From contig OW203726.1 of the NCBI GenBank assembly GCA_934045075.1, positions 25,039,693 through 25,103,692 of the forward strand: 64,000 bases of DNA, written 5' to 3'. The translations under genes were made by a program, and so were the position numbers. The notes under the pieces are model-generated. The model saw only the letters and a list, made by a program, of their open reading frames with translations, ran no database searches and was not told the DNA's origin. Below are positions 33,845 to 43,419 of the stretch, in pieces (positions within the stretch are counted from its first letter, which is position 1; each line of letters starts with the position of its first letter). Origin of the DNA: Yponomeuta sedellus (taxonomy: Eukaryota > Arthropoda > Insecta > Lepidoptera > Yponomeutidae).

Positions 33845-34010
33845 CAGGATGGAACGTCGTCATCGTCCTCAGGCTATACTGGTCCACTGCTGGACACAGC
33901 TCTTCCCTAATAAGCGCCATGGCGCCCTGTTTTCAGCTTGCCGCATCCAGCATCTGCCTGCAGTTTTTCGCAGACCGTCATCCCACTGATCCCATCCCAT
34001 CAGGATTGAG
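33845..34010 (-). repeat. LINE 3'-end fragment, minus strand
   Basis: On the minus strand it contains AACTGCAGGCAGATGCTGG and CAGCAGTGGACCAGTATAGC, then a GACGATGACG tail. A second copy lies at 48665-48850. Confidence 0.6.
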
Positions 34011-34195
34011 CATTGTTCTTCATTGTTCTCACTGTCTCCGGAGTATAGGAGGACGTTCGAAGGATAACACTTGTGTAGCCGAGCTTACAGCGGCCATAGC
34101 CAGCAGGTTGGCCGCGCGCCGACGGCGGGCAGATGCGCGCGCAGGTGCGGCGCGGCGACACTCGCGCGCACGGACCTCGCACACAGCCTACTTAC

Positions 34196-34268
34196 TCCTT
34201 GCTAGCTGCACTGGCAGCTTGGCCAGGCTGACGGCGTAGATGGTAACAAAAGACACTGATGAATTCAT
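34196..34268 (-). CDS. Candidate coding exon, possible signal-peptide start
   Basis: On the minus strand an ATG at 34268-34266 in good insect context (CCAACATG) opens MNSSVSFVTIYAVSLAKLPV, then QLAR, and meets an excellent splice donor, GGA|GTAAGTAGG, at 34195. Third codon positions from the ninth codon onward are strongly G/C (ACC, ATC, TAC, GCC, GTC, AGC, CTG, GCC, AAG, CTG), unlike neighbouring DNA. The stretch is hydrophobic enough for a signal peptide. The same frame is open upstream, with further ATGs 15 codons earlier, and an internal acceptor (CATCAG|TGTC at 34257) would also be in frame. I do not recognise the protein, and the next exon is not identified. Confidence 0.3.
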
Positions 34269-34370
34269 GTTGGAGTTCCGTTCATCAATATCACATCCAC
34301 ACATCATACCAAACTAGTCTGCCCTGTGTTATAGTGGCAAAGAAACTACAATCTTGGAAATACACCCAAA

Positions 34371-34500
34371 CTGAGGCCATTAACCTATAGAAACTAAGTG
34401 CTATAGCGTCCCGGGGGAATCGAACCCACGAACTCTGTTTTGGTAGGCAGTCAGTCTGATTTAAACTGGGTCTTTATTTTGAATCAAAACCTTGACGATT
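34371..34500 (-). repeat. tRNA-like SINE head fragment, minus strand
   Basis: On the minus strand, GTGGGTTCGATTCCCCCGGG is a perfect box B in a stem context. Box A is not clear, so this is a decayed or partial head. Confidence 0.4.
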
Positions 34501-34547
34501 GTGGGTTTATTTCATCACAGTAAGTAAGACTAACTTAGTAAGCTAAG

Positions 34548-34740
34548 GGCCAATTACTGAATTGAGAATTCTAAGGGGTGGTTTCTGAAGTGAGCATTCA
34601 TTAAATAAATACTAAATAAATACGCAACAGAACGTTACTAATAAGTAACGTTCTGTTGCGCTCTGTGCTGAGAAATTCAGAGAGACAGCACTACAGTTAA
34701 GTATTTACTTAGTGAAATTCTCAATTCAGAAACTGACCGT
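34548..34740. mobile_element. Foldback MITE-like element
   Basis: ACTGAATTGAGAATTCTAAG near the left end is inverted at the right as AATTCTCAATTCAG. In the centre, CGCAACAGAACGTTACT (34623-34639) and its exact inverse (34644-34660) form a 17-bp stem with a 4-nt loop. There is no ORF. Confidence 0.55.
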
Positions 34741-35274
34741 AAGTACATTTTAAAAGTTAATTGAAGAGTTGTTAATCCTTTTTGGATGTAATCAAACTAG
34801 CCGTAGACATATCTTTTGTTCTCCTACAGGTTTTATACGCCAAAAGATAGTTCTACGACTCAGGATCCACATCGAATCAGGAATCCAAAATGCTCTGAGC
34901 TGCGCCATCATCGTTTTTGCACTGGCTCCAGCCCGCTTGCGTGCGTACAGAATCGGTCTGTAGTTTCAAAATTGAATCGCTGAAGGCGTCGCTTTGGGTT
35001 GCAAACGCACGTGTATCCTTCCCTTGTTTCATACTGGGACTATGTGTGACCAATGACTGACAGGCCCCCGACGGGTTAAACACCTCATTTGCACAAATCA
35101 TCGGTAATAACCGCCCTGGCAACGTTTTCATTTAGACTCGCCGGTCTCGGTGTGACGAAACCTTTCTGTTGTGTTGTGATGTGATGTGACACACAGGTGT
35201 GTCAAGACTAAGCCGTTAAGTGTTGTTTTGACATAAGTTTTCTTTCAGTAGGTAATGAAAATGTTCAAGATAGC

Positions 35275-35352
35275 TAGCATCACTCCGTGGTTGAGTATGG
35301 CCTAACCTTCCTGCGATGCAGGAAGGGAACTGTACTCCAGCAGTGGGGGCAC
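35275..35352 (+). repeat. SINE-A 3' end, plus strand
   Basis: CCGTGGTTGAGTATGGC, ACCTTCCTGCGATGCAGGAA and CCAGCAGTGGGGGCAC match the last 75 bp of the family. It is 5'-truncated. Confidence 0.6.
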
Positions 35353-35816
35353 ACAAGTGTTGCTATCGAGCTAGCTTCATAAAGCAGCAAATGCAGTTCA
35401 TAATCAATAGTTATGTAGATAGAGAGGCTCCATAAATACATTGTTTGGTGTGCGATACAATTACGCATACTATATTCTGTTCCAATTTTTTCTCAAACAA
35501 GTCGCCTGTCTTTGTATAAAAGAAAAAACTGTAAGGACTGAGAATTTTGCTGGAGTCAGAGCCCAGTACACCGTACAATAAAATAACAATTCCGCACTTT
35601 TCTTACGCGAACTCTAGGATACCCTATTGGTAAGATGGTCAGGCATGGACATCTTAGGAAATGTGAATCACGAACATGGAAAAAATATAGTCTCTGTGCT
35701 CTGACACAATCTTTATAGGTAGTGTATGTGACACAAACGTAATGTTGACATCATCGCATTCTGCAGCCATCAGTGCGTTTCTAAATACCCGATAAATTAC
35801 TTTGACCAGTACTCAC

Positions 35817-35859
35817 CGCCGCCGCAGCCGCAGCCGCGGGCGCCGATGGTTGGACTCAT
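35817..35859 (-). CDS. Candidate short coding exon ending in a strong splice donor
   Basis: On the minus strand, ATG at 35859-35857 opens MSPTIGARGCGCGG and is followed by GGCG|GTGAGTACT at 35816. Eleven of the 14 codons end in C. The exon would end in phase 1, which joins in frame to the CATCAG acceptor of the candidate exon at 34257. Another frame gives a polyalanine run instead, and CGC/GCC repetition alone could produce the apparent bias. The frame is uncertain. Confidence 0.22.
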
Positions 35860-35939
35860 TACTCCGACATTAGTCAGTAACTACATACCTAAAACAGACG
35901 ATCAGCCTTTATATTTTCTCAGCAAAGCCTGTGACGCTA

Positions 35940-36105
35940 TAGCTAATACAGAGAATAGTGTAAAGAGGTTCGAAATTTCACTGATGCCGGTGAATCGCCC
36001 ATTAGCTCAGTTGGGAGAGCGCTGGCACGGTTAGCCAGAGGTCGCGGGTTCGAGTCCCGGCATGGGTGGAATTTTTAGCCTCTAAATAGGTTTTTAAACC
36101 CTTCT
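35940..36105 (+). mobile_element. T-element 5: single tRNA-like unit
   Basis: A single plus-oriented unit from AATACAGAGAATAGTGTAAA to CCTCTAAATAGGTTTTTAA, with the module at about 36000-36065. It carries GTTAGCCAGAGG and GGTTCGAGTCCC variants. I could not find a convincing target duplication. Confidence 0.6.
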
Positions 36106-36109
36106 CTAA

Positions 36110-36920
36110 ATAAAATAGTATAGTGCCTGATCACTTCGCATGCCCAGCGTACATCGGCAAGTTGAAATAGGTACCGACAATGAATATTGTAGTAACCATA
36201 GTCCAAATAGTAGGTATCTATGGTCAAATTAGCACTATCTCAACGATAAATTGTGATTGCGCCAGCAAAGTGAACTGTCTCAATTACTCTGCCTTAGTGA
36301 TGATTTATGTAACTCCGATTGACAAGCTAAATATCTGTTAACAATAACCAAGCCTACACAGGTTCGTAAGCCCTTATTTAGGATATTACGTAGCAGCAAG
36401 GATGTTTCGTTCTTGCGTAGGCAACCTACGATGTTAATGTTTATGGACGTGAAACGAAAGAGATACCTATATATATTTATTTATTGATCTAACAGGCTCT
36501 TTAATTTATAAAGAGCATTAATTTTAAATTTATTTATAAGGCCGAATTTTACGTAGGTATACCTCAAATCATGTCAATATGGCAGGATCATGACACTTAA
36601 TAAACTTAGATTAGAACTGTTTGGAGTACAAAACAAAAAATAAAAAAAATACATTAAATCTGAGTTTTGCCGTATACCAAAGCTGTGATCTCTCAACATA
36701 TCCCTTCAAAATGCAAGTGTGAGTTATTCAATGTACTATCGCCCTTCGCCTAAAACCCACATAATCTCTGCATAGCTAAGAACATTTTTTTTCTAAAAGG
36801 ACCATACATTATCTAATCTGTGACCATACCTAGCAGATTTAAAACATGTCTTCATACGTTGCACTTTTTATTTACATCTGTAACGTAAACGAAACCTTTT
36901 TTTCTTCAAGTAACCTTAAA
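36110..36920. other. AT-rich DNA, nothing recognised
   Basis: No ORF, RNA gene or repeat family is recognised. An inverted ATTTATAAAGAGC-type word lies near 36490-36525. Confidence 0.4.
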
Positions 36921-36924
36921 ACAT

Positions 36925-37080
36925 AGATAGATAGACAACAACACTTTATTGTACATAAAAATGGAAATTACTCAGATAATTCGTAACTTAAGAATACAGA
37001 CGGCGGCCTAAAAGTGATCTCTTCCAGACAACCTTTGGATAAACTGGACTAATACATTAGAGAAGGAAAAAATGACAATT
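36925..37080 (-). repeat. LINE 3' end, minus strand
   Basis: It is the inverted counterpart of 14475-14605: on the minus strand AAGGTTGTCTGGAAGAGATC, GGCCGCCGTC and a CTATCTATCTATG tail. Confidence 0.6.
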
Positions 37081-37329
37081 TTAAAGGTACCTATATAAAT
37101 ACACATACTTATAGACCTTTTTAAGTTTTACTTTAGGAAACGAATGCGAAATTCCACCGCGCATTGTATTCAAAACATTGAGACCTCATACCCATGTAGT
37201 GCTGGTTTATTCTTACGCTTCGTGTCATGAGAACTCTGAATATAACGCGTCCATGGCGTGCCAACATTTTTTTTATAACCCACAACTGTAAAGGAAACTT
37301 CGTGAGGAGAACTGAGTGCCTGAGTCGAT

Positions 37330-37421
37330 GAAATACCTTACAGATCGAAGATGCCAATCCGCGATGGCTATAAGCCTCGCCTCTGAGAGAAGGCCTGTAC
37401 CTTGCGTAGGTTGTAAGGTTA
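37330..37421 (+). repeat. SINE-B fragment, interrupted by the LTR retrotransposon
   Basis: GATGCCAATCCGCGATGGC, CTCTGAGAGAAGGCCTGTAC and GTAGGTTGTAAGGTTA match the SINE-B 3' end, which normally finishes GGCTACATAAAAA. The missing CATAAAAAATAC lies directly after the 3' LTR at 43419. This is a visible empty-site join. Confidence 0.65.
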
Positions 37422-37636
37422 TGTGGCAACATTGTAATTATCGTTCACTCACGGGCACGATGGATTTCCATCGATTGACCGCTCACTCATTCAATTCAAT
37501 CATTCACTCGGTAACTCGGTCAATCGTTCTTCTCTCCGCTACGTCTGTGACAGCAGGACGTGCTCGTGGGATTTTTGGTTATAAAGAGACGCTATAACCT
37601 CAGAGACTGACGTTATTGACGCCGCCATCCTCTAAA
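37422..37636 (+). repeat. 5' LTR
   Basis: 215 bp, reading as identical to 43200-43414. TATAAAG at 37580-37586 and CTCAGAGAC about 20 bp later give a plausible promoter and start, leaving a long U3 and a very short R-U5. A GCCGCCATCC word resembling a YY1/Pho site lies near the end. Simple CATT/CAATT repetition fills the middle. Confidence 0.92.
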
Positions 37637-37637
37637 G

Positions 37638-37651
37638 TGGTGACCCCGAAC
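37638..37651 (+). other. Primer-binding site, tRNA-Trp type
   Basis: TGGTGACCCCGAAC starts one base after the LTR. TGGTGACCCCGA is complementary to the 3' end of eukaryotic tRNA-Trp including CCA, and this primer is typical of the CsRn1 clade. The match weakens after 12 bases. Confidence 0.8.
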
Positions 37652-38716
37652 AGAACACTGTCACGCGAGGTTTTTGTTACGCCGCCGCTCCGTCGCACCG
37701 CGTTCATACGATGACGCTCAACAGAAAATGGGGCTAATCGGCCCTGCCCCGCTGCTGCTCCGCTGCCACGCCGCGCCGCCCTGCGCCGCTAGGCGCTTAC
37801 TTCAGCGCGCCGCCACGCGGCCGCCGCACTGCGCCGCCACGCGGGCGCCGCCCTGCGCCGCCAAGCGTTCGCTCCATCGCGCCGCCACGCGGCCGCCGCA
37901 CCGCGCCGCCCACGGCAGCCGCCGCCACGCGCCACCGCGCTGCCACACGGCGCCCGCGCCACCGCGCTGCCACACGGCGCCCGCTCCGCCGCGCTGCCAC
38001 GCGGCACCCGCGCTGCCACGCGGCGCCCGCTCCACCGCGCTGCCACGCAGCCGCCGCCCCGCGCCACCGCGCTGCCACGCGGCGCCCGCGCTGCCACGCG
38101 GCGCCTGCTCCACCGCGCTGCCACGCGGCCGCCGCCTCGCGCCACCGCGCTGCCACGCGCCTGCCGCGCCCGACCTTTCGTGCTGCCCGCCCTGCTAAGC
38201 CCACGCTGAGTGCCTGCCGCGCCGACGCGGCGCGCGCCCTCTGAGCCACGCCGCTTGTGCCCGCCGCGCCCGCCGCATCGGCGACGCTCGCACCGCTTGC
38301 GCTGCTCGTGCCTGCGCCGACGTTGCGCGCGCCCTTGTGCCACGCTGCTTAAGACCGCGTCCGCCGCACCGGCGCCGCCGCACGTGCCGCTCGTGCCAGC
38401 ACTTGCCGCGCCGGCGCCGTTTGTGCCGCGCCGGCAGCACTGGCATCACCTGCACCTACACCTCACGCCGCGCCGCGCTGAGTGGCGCCGTCGACGACTG
38501 ATCCTCCGCCTACGCGCACCCGGCACCCGTTGCTGCGACGTGCGACGCGTCCTGCCTGCCATCCGGCCACGCGCGCCCGGATCGATGGCCGGCTGCCACG
38601 GGACATCGTGAACCTCGTTTACAACGGACGCGGGGTAACCCTCACTGTATTTCGCTAACTTTATACTTAGATTATCCTATTTTTAGGTTATTTAGTTAGT
38701 GTATTTACCAATCAAA
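37652..38716 (+). other. GC-rich, internally repetitive retrotransposon leader
   Basis: About 1 kb separates the primer site from gag. Most of it (37690-38600) is extremely GC-rich and built from degenerate repeats around CGCTGCCACGCGG and GCGCCCGC, unlike the rest of the element. Frames are open on both strands. On the plus strand, ATG at 37728 opens about 156 codons to 38198, rich in Ala, Pro and Arg. On the minus strand, 37789-38343 is also open. I treat these as composition artefacts. The region may affect RNA structure, internal initiation or packaging, but this is inference. Confidence 0.7.
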
Positions 38717-39526
38717 ATGTTGCCAGTAACGAAATCACTTGACAGTAGTGTGCAGGACGGTCGGGATAGGTATGAGGGACCGCAGGTTGCCAAGGTGGCA
38801 TGTAAGCTACCACCATTTTGGTCAGGAAAGCCAACCTCGTGGTTTAGTCAGGCAGAGGCATGTTTCGCCTTAGCTGGTATCACAGCGGAGGACACTAAAT
38901 ATAACCACATTGTGGCCAGCCTCACCGAGTCCGTGATAGACGTGGTAGAAGAGGTAGTGAACAACCCACCGGCCGAGAACAAGTACACTCATTTAAAGTC
39001 AGAGCTAATAAGTAGGCTCTCATTATCTAAGGAAAAAAGATTAGCACAATTGTTAGGGGATGAGGAATTGGGTGACCGGAGGCCTACCCAGTTTCTCAGA
39101 CACCTTCGGACCTTGGCAGGGACTAGCATAGGGGACGACTCCATTGTACGCCAGCTGTGGCTCCGCCGCCTGCCGGAGCATATCCAGGCCATACTGGCTG
39201 CTCAGGCAGACCTACCATTAGATAAGGTGGCCGAGCTTGCAGACCGAATCGCGGAGGTTTCGCCCTCTACCAGAGTCATCTGCGCGACCACTGCTCCGGA
39301 CCCTCTTCAGGACCTTGCCCGCCAGGTAAGTGAGCTGACTCGCCAGGTGGCAGCACTGCAGAGAAGCAGGTCGCGCAACCGATCTCCATCAGCGACTCCA
39401 AACCGATCCAGAGGGGCTACACCAACGCGAAATGGATGGTGTTGGTACCACAAACGTTTTAGAACAAAGGCCACAAAGTGCACTGGTAATTGCAGTTTCA
39501 CGGAAAACACCCGGAGCAGTCAGTAG
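38717..39526 (+). CDS. gag: Gag polyprotein
   Basis: Capsid/nucleocapsid precursor of the retrotransposon, 269 residues from ATG at 38717, chosen because the open frame's upstream codons contain no ATG and AAAATG is good insect context. An N-terminal capsid-like segment begins [19 protein letters not shown], with the Trp-Phe pattern of Ty3/gypsy Gag, and helices follow to about residue 190. A basic Arg/Ser-rich region then leads to C242-x2-H245-x9-C255-x3-C259, a Cys-His-Cys-Cys variant of the usual CCHC knuckle. It ends at TAG 39524-39526 and overlaps pol by 37 nt. A good GTAAGT donor word lies inside it at 39326. Confidence 0.92.
   Translation: MLPVTKSLDSSVQDGRDRYEGPQVAKVACKLPPFWSGKPTSWFSQAEACFALAGITAEDTKYNHIVASLTESVIDVVEEVVNNPPAENKYTHLKSELISRLSLSKEKRLAQLLGDEELGDRRPTQFLRHLRTLAGTSIGDDSIVRQLWLRRLPEHIQAILAAQADLPLDKVAELADRIAEVSPSTRVICATTAPDPLQDLARQVSELTRQVAALQRSRSRNRSPSATPNRSRGATPTRNGWCWYHKRFRTKATKCTGNCSFTENTRSSQ
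39490..39526 (+). promoter_or_regulatory. gag-pol -1 frameshift window
   Basis: Pol is open only from 39490 and Gag stops at 39526, so the ribosome must shift within this window. The best slippery candidate is GGAAAAC at 39502-39508: the A-site AAC can re-pair as AAA, while the P-site GAA to GGA shift is non-canonical. I did not identify a clear downstream pseudoknot by eye. Confidence 0.6.
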
Positions 39527-42500
39527 TGGCGGCTACTGACTGTCTTCCTGCTGGCCGCCGCATCTTCGTTACCGAACAACGCACTAAACGTCGGTACCTC
39601 ATTGATACTGGATCGGACCTCTGCTGCGCACCTCGCAGCTGGTTCCCAGGTCGCAAGCAGTCGCAGGACTATGGCCTAACAGCTGCGAATGGCAGCAGCA
39701 TTAGAACATATGGTTTGGTTTCCCTACATCTCAATTTAGGTCTTCGACGCGAGTTTGTGTGGCAGTTTGTCATAGCGGATGTTGACATTGCCATAATTGG
39801 CTCAGATTTCTTGGCTCATTACCATCTTCTGCCGGACTGCCGTACCAAGAGGTTAGTGGACGCTTCTACTGGACTCTCCTCGCCTGCTACCAGCGCTACA
39901 ACTGACCAGGCCAGTATTAAGTCCATAATCTCCGGAAACTCGAGTTTCACACAATTGCTAGCCGAGTTCCCCGATATAACTCGCCCGCACGGCCTCCCAA
40001 GAGTGATCAAACATGAGACTGTACACCACATTAATACTACTAGCGGCCCACCCGTCTCCTGCCGTCCCCGCCGCCTGGCTCCTCAGAAACTTACTGAGGC
40101 CAAGAAGGAGTTCGAGGACATGGTGAGTTCCGGGACAGCGAGGCTCTCCAAGAGTTCATGGTCCTCTCCATTGCATATGGCCCCTAAGAAGGAAGACGCC
40201 TGGCGTCCATGCGGCGATTACCGCGCCCTGAATGCCAGGACCATCCCTGACTGCTATCCGGTACGGCACATTAATGATTTTTCTCACAATTTAGCCGGAG
40301 CCACGATATTCAGCACGATAGATTTAGTTAAAGCCTATCATCAAATCCCTGTGAGCGACCCTGATATTCCCAAAACAGCTATCACAACCCCCTTTGGGCT
40401 TTTTGAATTTCCTTTTATGACATTTGGTCTGCGCAATGCCGGCCAGACGTTCCAGAGATTTATTGATGAGGTTACTCGGGGACTGCAATTCTGTTTTCCT
40501 TATGTCGATGACATTTTAGTCTATTCAAAGGACAAAAGTCAACACATAGAGCATCTCCGAATTCTTTTTCAACGTTTGCAGGATTATGGGGTCGTAGTAA
40601 ATCCAGCTAAGTGCATCTTAGGAGCTAGTGAGGTATTATTCTTAGGTTTTCATATCACCGCAGAAGGTACTCGTCCTCCCCCAGACCGCATAAAAGCCCT
40701 TGTAGATTATGCCCCTCCCAAAACTGTTCAAGGCATGCGTCGATTTCTGGGAATGATGAACTTTTACCGTCGTTTTATCCCTCACGCTGCTAAGAATCAA
40801 GCACCATTGATTAACGCACTCACGGAGCTCCAAGGGAAAGGTGCGAAGCCATTCATATGGACACCTGACCTCCTTCAGAGTTTTGCGGCCTGCAAGGAGA
40901 GCCTAGCTCAAGCTACCTTGCTGCAGCACCCCGTGCTTGACGCTCCGCTCGGTCTTTTCACTGACGCGTCGAGCATCCACATTGGTGCTTGTCTACAACA
41001 GTTGGTTAACGGTCAGTACGTCCCTCTAGCTTTCTTCAGCAAGAAGCTTACACCGAAGCAAATTGAGTGGCCGGCCTACTACCGGGAGCTGCTCGCCGTT
41101 TACGAGAGCGTGCAACATTTCCGGCATATACTGCAGGTCCAGCATGCCACGATTTTCACTGACCACAAACCGCTGCTGTACGCTTTCGTCCAGCGGCGAG
41201 AAAAGCTACCCCCTCCACAGCTTAACCAGCTATCCTTTATCAGCCAATTTACCACGGACATCAAGTATATAAAAGGTGAGGACAATGTGGTAGCTGATAC
41301 GATGTCACGTATAGAAGCCATCGCGCTCGAGCAGGACTACGAAGCCCTAGCAAAATCACAGGAGACTGACACCGAGCTCGCAACACTGACTGGTTCCTCT
41401 GGACTGAGCTTGACTAAGGTAAATATTCCAGGAACCAATGTCTATGTCACTTGCGACGTATCCTCGGGAAAAGCTCGCCCGTACCTAACTCCCTGGTTTC
41501 GCCGTGCGGTGTTCGACAAGTTGCACAACCTGAGTCACCCCGGCGCAAGGGCAACAACCAAGCTGGTTACCGAGCGGTACGTATGGCCATCAGTTAGGAA
41601 GGACTGTAGAGAATGGGCCCGGTCTTGCCTAGCATGTCAACGCAGCAAAGTGTCGAGACATATCTCAACGCCGATGGGCAGCTTTAACCAACCATCTGGG
41701 CGTTTCATGCAGGTTCATATAGACATTGTAGGTCCCCTACCAGTTAGCAACGAGTTCCGCTACCTCCTCACTGCCATAGACAGAGCGTCCAGATGGCCGG
41801 AAGCATGGCCCATGCGCTCCATCACAGCAGAGGAGGTTGCTGAAACATTCACCCGGGAATGGGTCTCTCGGTTCGGCGTCCCCGTGACACTAACTACAGA
41901 CCAAGGTACGCAGTTTGAGTCGGATCTATTCCGCCGCCTCATGGTCCAGTTTGACACCAAACGGGTAAGAACCACTTCATATCATCCTTGTGCCAATGGC
42001 ATGATAGAGCGCGTGCACCGACAACTTAAAGCGTCCCTTATGTGCCACGAAGGCGCATGGACCAAGGCCCTACCTTTGGTACTGCTGGGTATGCGTGCAG
42101 CCGTCAAGGAAGACCTGAAAGCCACTGCAGCTGAGATGCTGTATGGCGAACCCATCCGCCTCCCTGGTGAGCTACTAGTTCAACAAACTAACCCAACCTC
42201 CGTCGACAACCCAGCTGATTTCGTCGTACAGCTACGGCGGAAAATGGCTGCCATTCGTCCGGTACCTGCTGTACATCATACCACAAAAACGCCATTCGTT
42301 TTTAAGGAACTGGCCACGGCGACACACATCTTTTTACGCGATGACACCATCCGCCGGTCCCTGCAACCTCCATACACAGGGCCCTACTCGGTTATAGGGC
42401 GTTCCAGAGATGGTAAAACCATTACTATCAGTCTAAAAGGTAAAACAACAGTAGTTAGCGTAGACCGTGTTAAGCCAGCGTTCCTGGAACGGACCCCGCA

Positions 42501-42729
42501 GTCAGGTCATGGGGACCAGCCTCCCCCGCAGCCGGTTTCTGCCAAGCAGTCACTCGTGCCACCAACCCAGGTGGGCTCGCCTTTCTTGCAGCCTACCATG
42601 GACCCATCCCCGGTCCAGGTAGCGCCGCCTCTACCTGTGGTCCATTCGCCTGTACCGACCCTACCTGCATTCATTAAACGCACCCGTTCAGGGAGACAGG
42701 TTAGGTTTAAAAACATAAAAGATTGGTAA
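39490..42729 (+). CDS. pol: Pol polyprotein: protease, RT, RNase H, integrase
   Basis: 1079 codons open without interruption. The frame begins right after a TAA at 39487 and has no nearby ATG, so it is almost certainly reached by -1 frameshifting from gag. Domains by residue: aspartic protease with DTGS at 39-42 and IIGSDFL near 102; reverse transcriptase 180-440 with TIDLVKAY (D278) and YVDD (338-341); RNase H with D492, E533, D558 and D603; integrase zinc finger H679-x3-H683 and C713-x2-C716; integrase core D745, D804, E840 with the canonical 35-residue spacing between the last two; a GPY/F segment from 964; and a basic TRSGRQVRF tail. Every catalytic residue I checked is present. Confidence 0.95.
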   Translation: MQFHGKHPEQSVVAATDCLPAGRRIFVTEQRTKRRYLIDTGSDLCCAPRSWFPGRKQSQDYGLTAANGSSIRTYGLVSLHLNLGLRREFVWQFVIADVDIAIIGSDFLAHYHLLPDCRTKRLVDASTGLSSPATSATTDQASIKSIISGNSSFTQLLAEFPDITRPHGLPRVIKHETVHHINTTSGPPVSCRPRRLAPQKLTEAKKEFEDMVSSGTARLSKSSWSSPLHMAPKKEDAWRPCGDYRALNARTIPDCYPVRHINDFSHNLAGATIFSTIDLVKAYHQIPVSDPDIPKTAITTPFGLFEFPFMTFGLRNAGQTFQRFIDEVTRGLQFCFPYVDDILVYSKDKSQHIEHLRILFQRLQDYGVVVNPAKCILGASEVLFLGFHITAEGTRPPPDRIKALVDYAPPKTVQGMRRFLGMMNFYRRFIPHAAKNQAPLINALTELQGKGAKPFIWTPDLLQSFAACKESLAQATLLQHPVLDAPLGLFTDASSIHIGACLQQLVNGQYVPLAFFSKKLTPKQIEWPAYYRELLAVYESVQHFRHILQVQHATIFTDHKPLLYAFVQRREKLPPPQLNQLSFISQFTTDIKYIKGEDNVVADTMSRIEAIALEQDYEALAKSQETDTELATLTGSSGLSLTKVNIPGTNVYVTCDVSSGKARPYLTPWFRRAVFDKLHNLSHPGARATTKLVTERYVWPSVRKDCREWARSCLACQRSKVSRHISTPMGSFNQPSGRFMQVHIDIVGPLPVSNEFRYLLTAIDRASRWPEAWPMRSITAEEVAETFTREWVSRFGVPVTLTTDQGTQFESDLFRRLMVQFDTKRVRTTSYHPCANGMIERVHRQLKASLMCHEGAWTKALPLVLLGMRAAVKEDLKATAAEMLYGEPIRLPGELLVQQTNPTSVDNPADFVVQLRRKMAAIRPVPAVHHTTKTPFVFKELATATHIFLRDDTIRRSLQPPYTGPYSVIGRSRDGKTITISLKGKTTVVSVDRVKPAFLERTPQSGHGDQPPPQPVSAKQSLVPPTQVGSPFLQPTMDPSPVQVAPPLPVVHSPVPTLPAFIKRTRSGRQVRFKNIKDW

Positions 42730-43188
42730 ATACAGTAATTAGGCATCTTGTATTCTTTTCATTTCACAAAGGTGTAACACATGTTGTGCAGGAGTATAGT
42801 TATGTAAATACTCAAAGGTAAATAAAACAAAGTTTGTATAATTTTGGAACAATATTTAATAATTTTGTTTTTGTATCCACAAGAGGTCTTTAATAATAGG
42901 CTTGCATATATTAAGTTAGGATATGTTATAGTAAGTTAAACATGTCATGTTGTTTAACTCCCTACTGTGTCTAAGCAAGGCTGTATGCCTGATTTTGCTG
43001 TGTTTAAGGTAATATTAAGCTCGCTACATTATAGTCATACATACCTTTTATGCCATTCTAAATAATATGTATTGCTATGTTTTCTGTAATATTAAGTTTG
43101 CCATATACAGCCAGTATACTTACCACATAAGTCTAGGTAAACATTTGCAATGTAACCTTTATAGTATATCCCACTTACCATTCTCCGT
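42730..43188 (+). other. Retrotransposon 3' untranslated region
   Basis: AT-rich, no envelope frame. AATAAA occurs near 42820, but lies well upstream of the 3' LTR. Confidence 0.7.
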
Positions 43189-43198
43189 AGGGGGGTGG
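43189..43198 (+). other. Polypurine tract
   Basis: AGGGGGGTGG lies immediately before the 3' LTR, at the position of the plus-strand primer. One T interrupts the purine run. Confidence 0.75.
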
Positions 43199-43199
43199 T

Positions 43200-43414
43200 T
43201 GTGGCAACATTGTAATTATCGTTCACTCACGGGCACGATGGATTTCCATCGATTGACCGCTCACTCATTCAATTCAATCATTCACTCGGTAACTCGGTCA
43301 ATCGTTCTTCTCTCCGCTACGTCTGTGACAGCAGGACGTGCTCGTGGGATTTTTGGTTATAAAGAGACGCTATAACCTCAGAGACTGACGTTATTGACGC
43401 CGCCATCCTCTAAA
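43200..43414 (+). repeat. 3' LTR
   Basis: Reads as identical to the 5' LTR over 215 bp. It is followed by GTTA, the 3' copy of the target duplication, and then CATAAAAAATAC, the rest of the interrupted SINE-B end. Confidence 0.92.
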
Positions 43415-43419
43415 GTTAC

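Larger units (their letters stand above)
37422..43414 (+). mobile_element. Intact Ty3/gypsy LTR retrotransposon, CsRn1-type
   Basis: The element is 5993 bp. It is flanked by GTTA (37418-37421 and 43415-43418), has two 215-bp LTRs that read as identical, a tRNA-Trp-type primer site, overlapping gag and pol frames without internal stops, and a polypurine tract. There is no envelope gene. The gag finger is C-x2-H-x9-C-x3-C, which together with tRNA-Trp priming is characteristic of the CsRn1 clade, a group that includes Bombyx Kabuki. Identical LTRs and open frames suggest a recent insertion that could still be active. The LTRs begin TG but end in AAA rather than CA under this duplication. Confidence 0.93.

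Noticed and set aside
33670..34239. 189-codon plus-strand frame
   Set aside because: It is composite: part is antisense to a LINE 3' end and part is GC-rich DNA antisense to the exon candidate at 34196.
37728..38198. 156-codon Ala/Pro/Arg-rich frame in the retrotransposon leader as a gene
   Set aside because: The region is a GC-rich repeat with open frames on both strands; no domain is seen and the openness follows from composition.
37789..38343. 184-codon minus-strand frame
   Set aside because: It is antisense to the same repeat and has the same composition artefact.
38699..38716. Upstream GTG as gag start
   Set aside because: A eukaryotic element should start at ATG; the ATG at 38717 has good context and lies just before the conserved Gag region.
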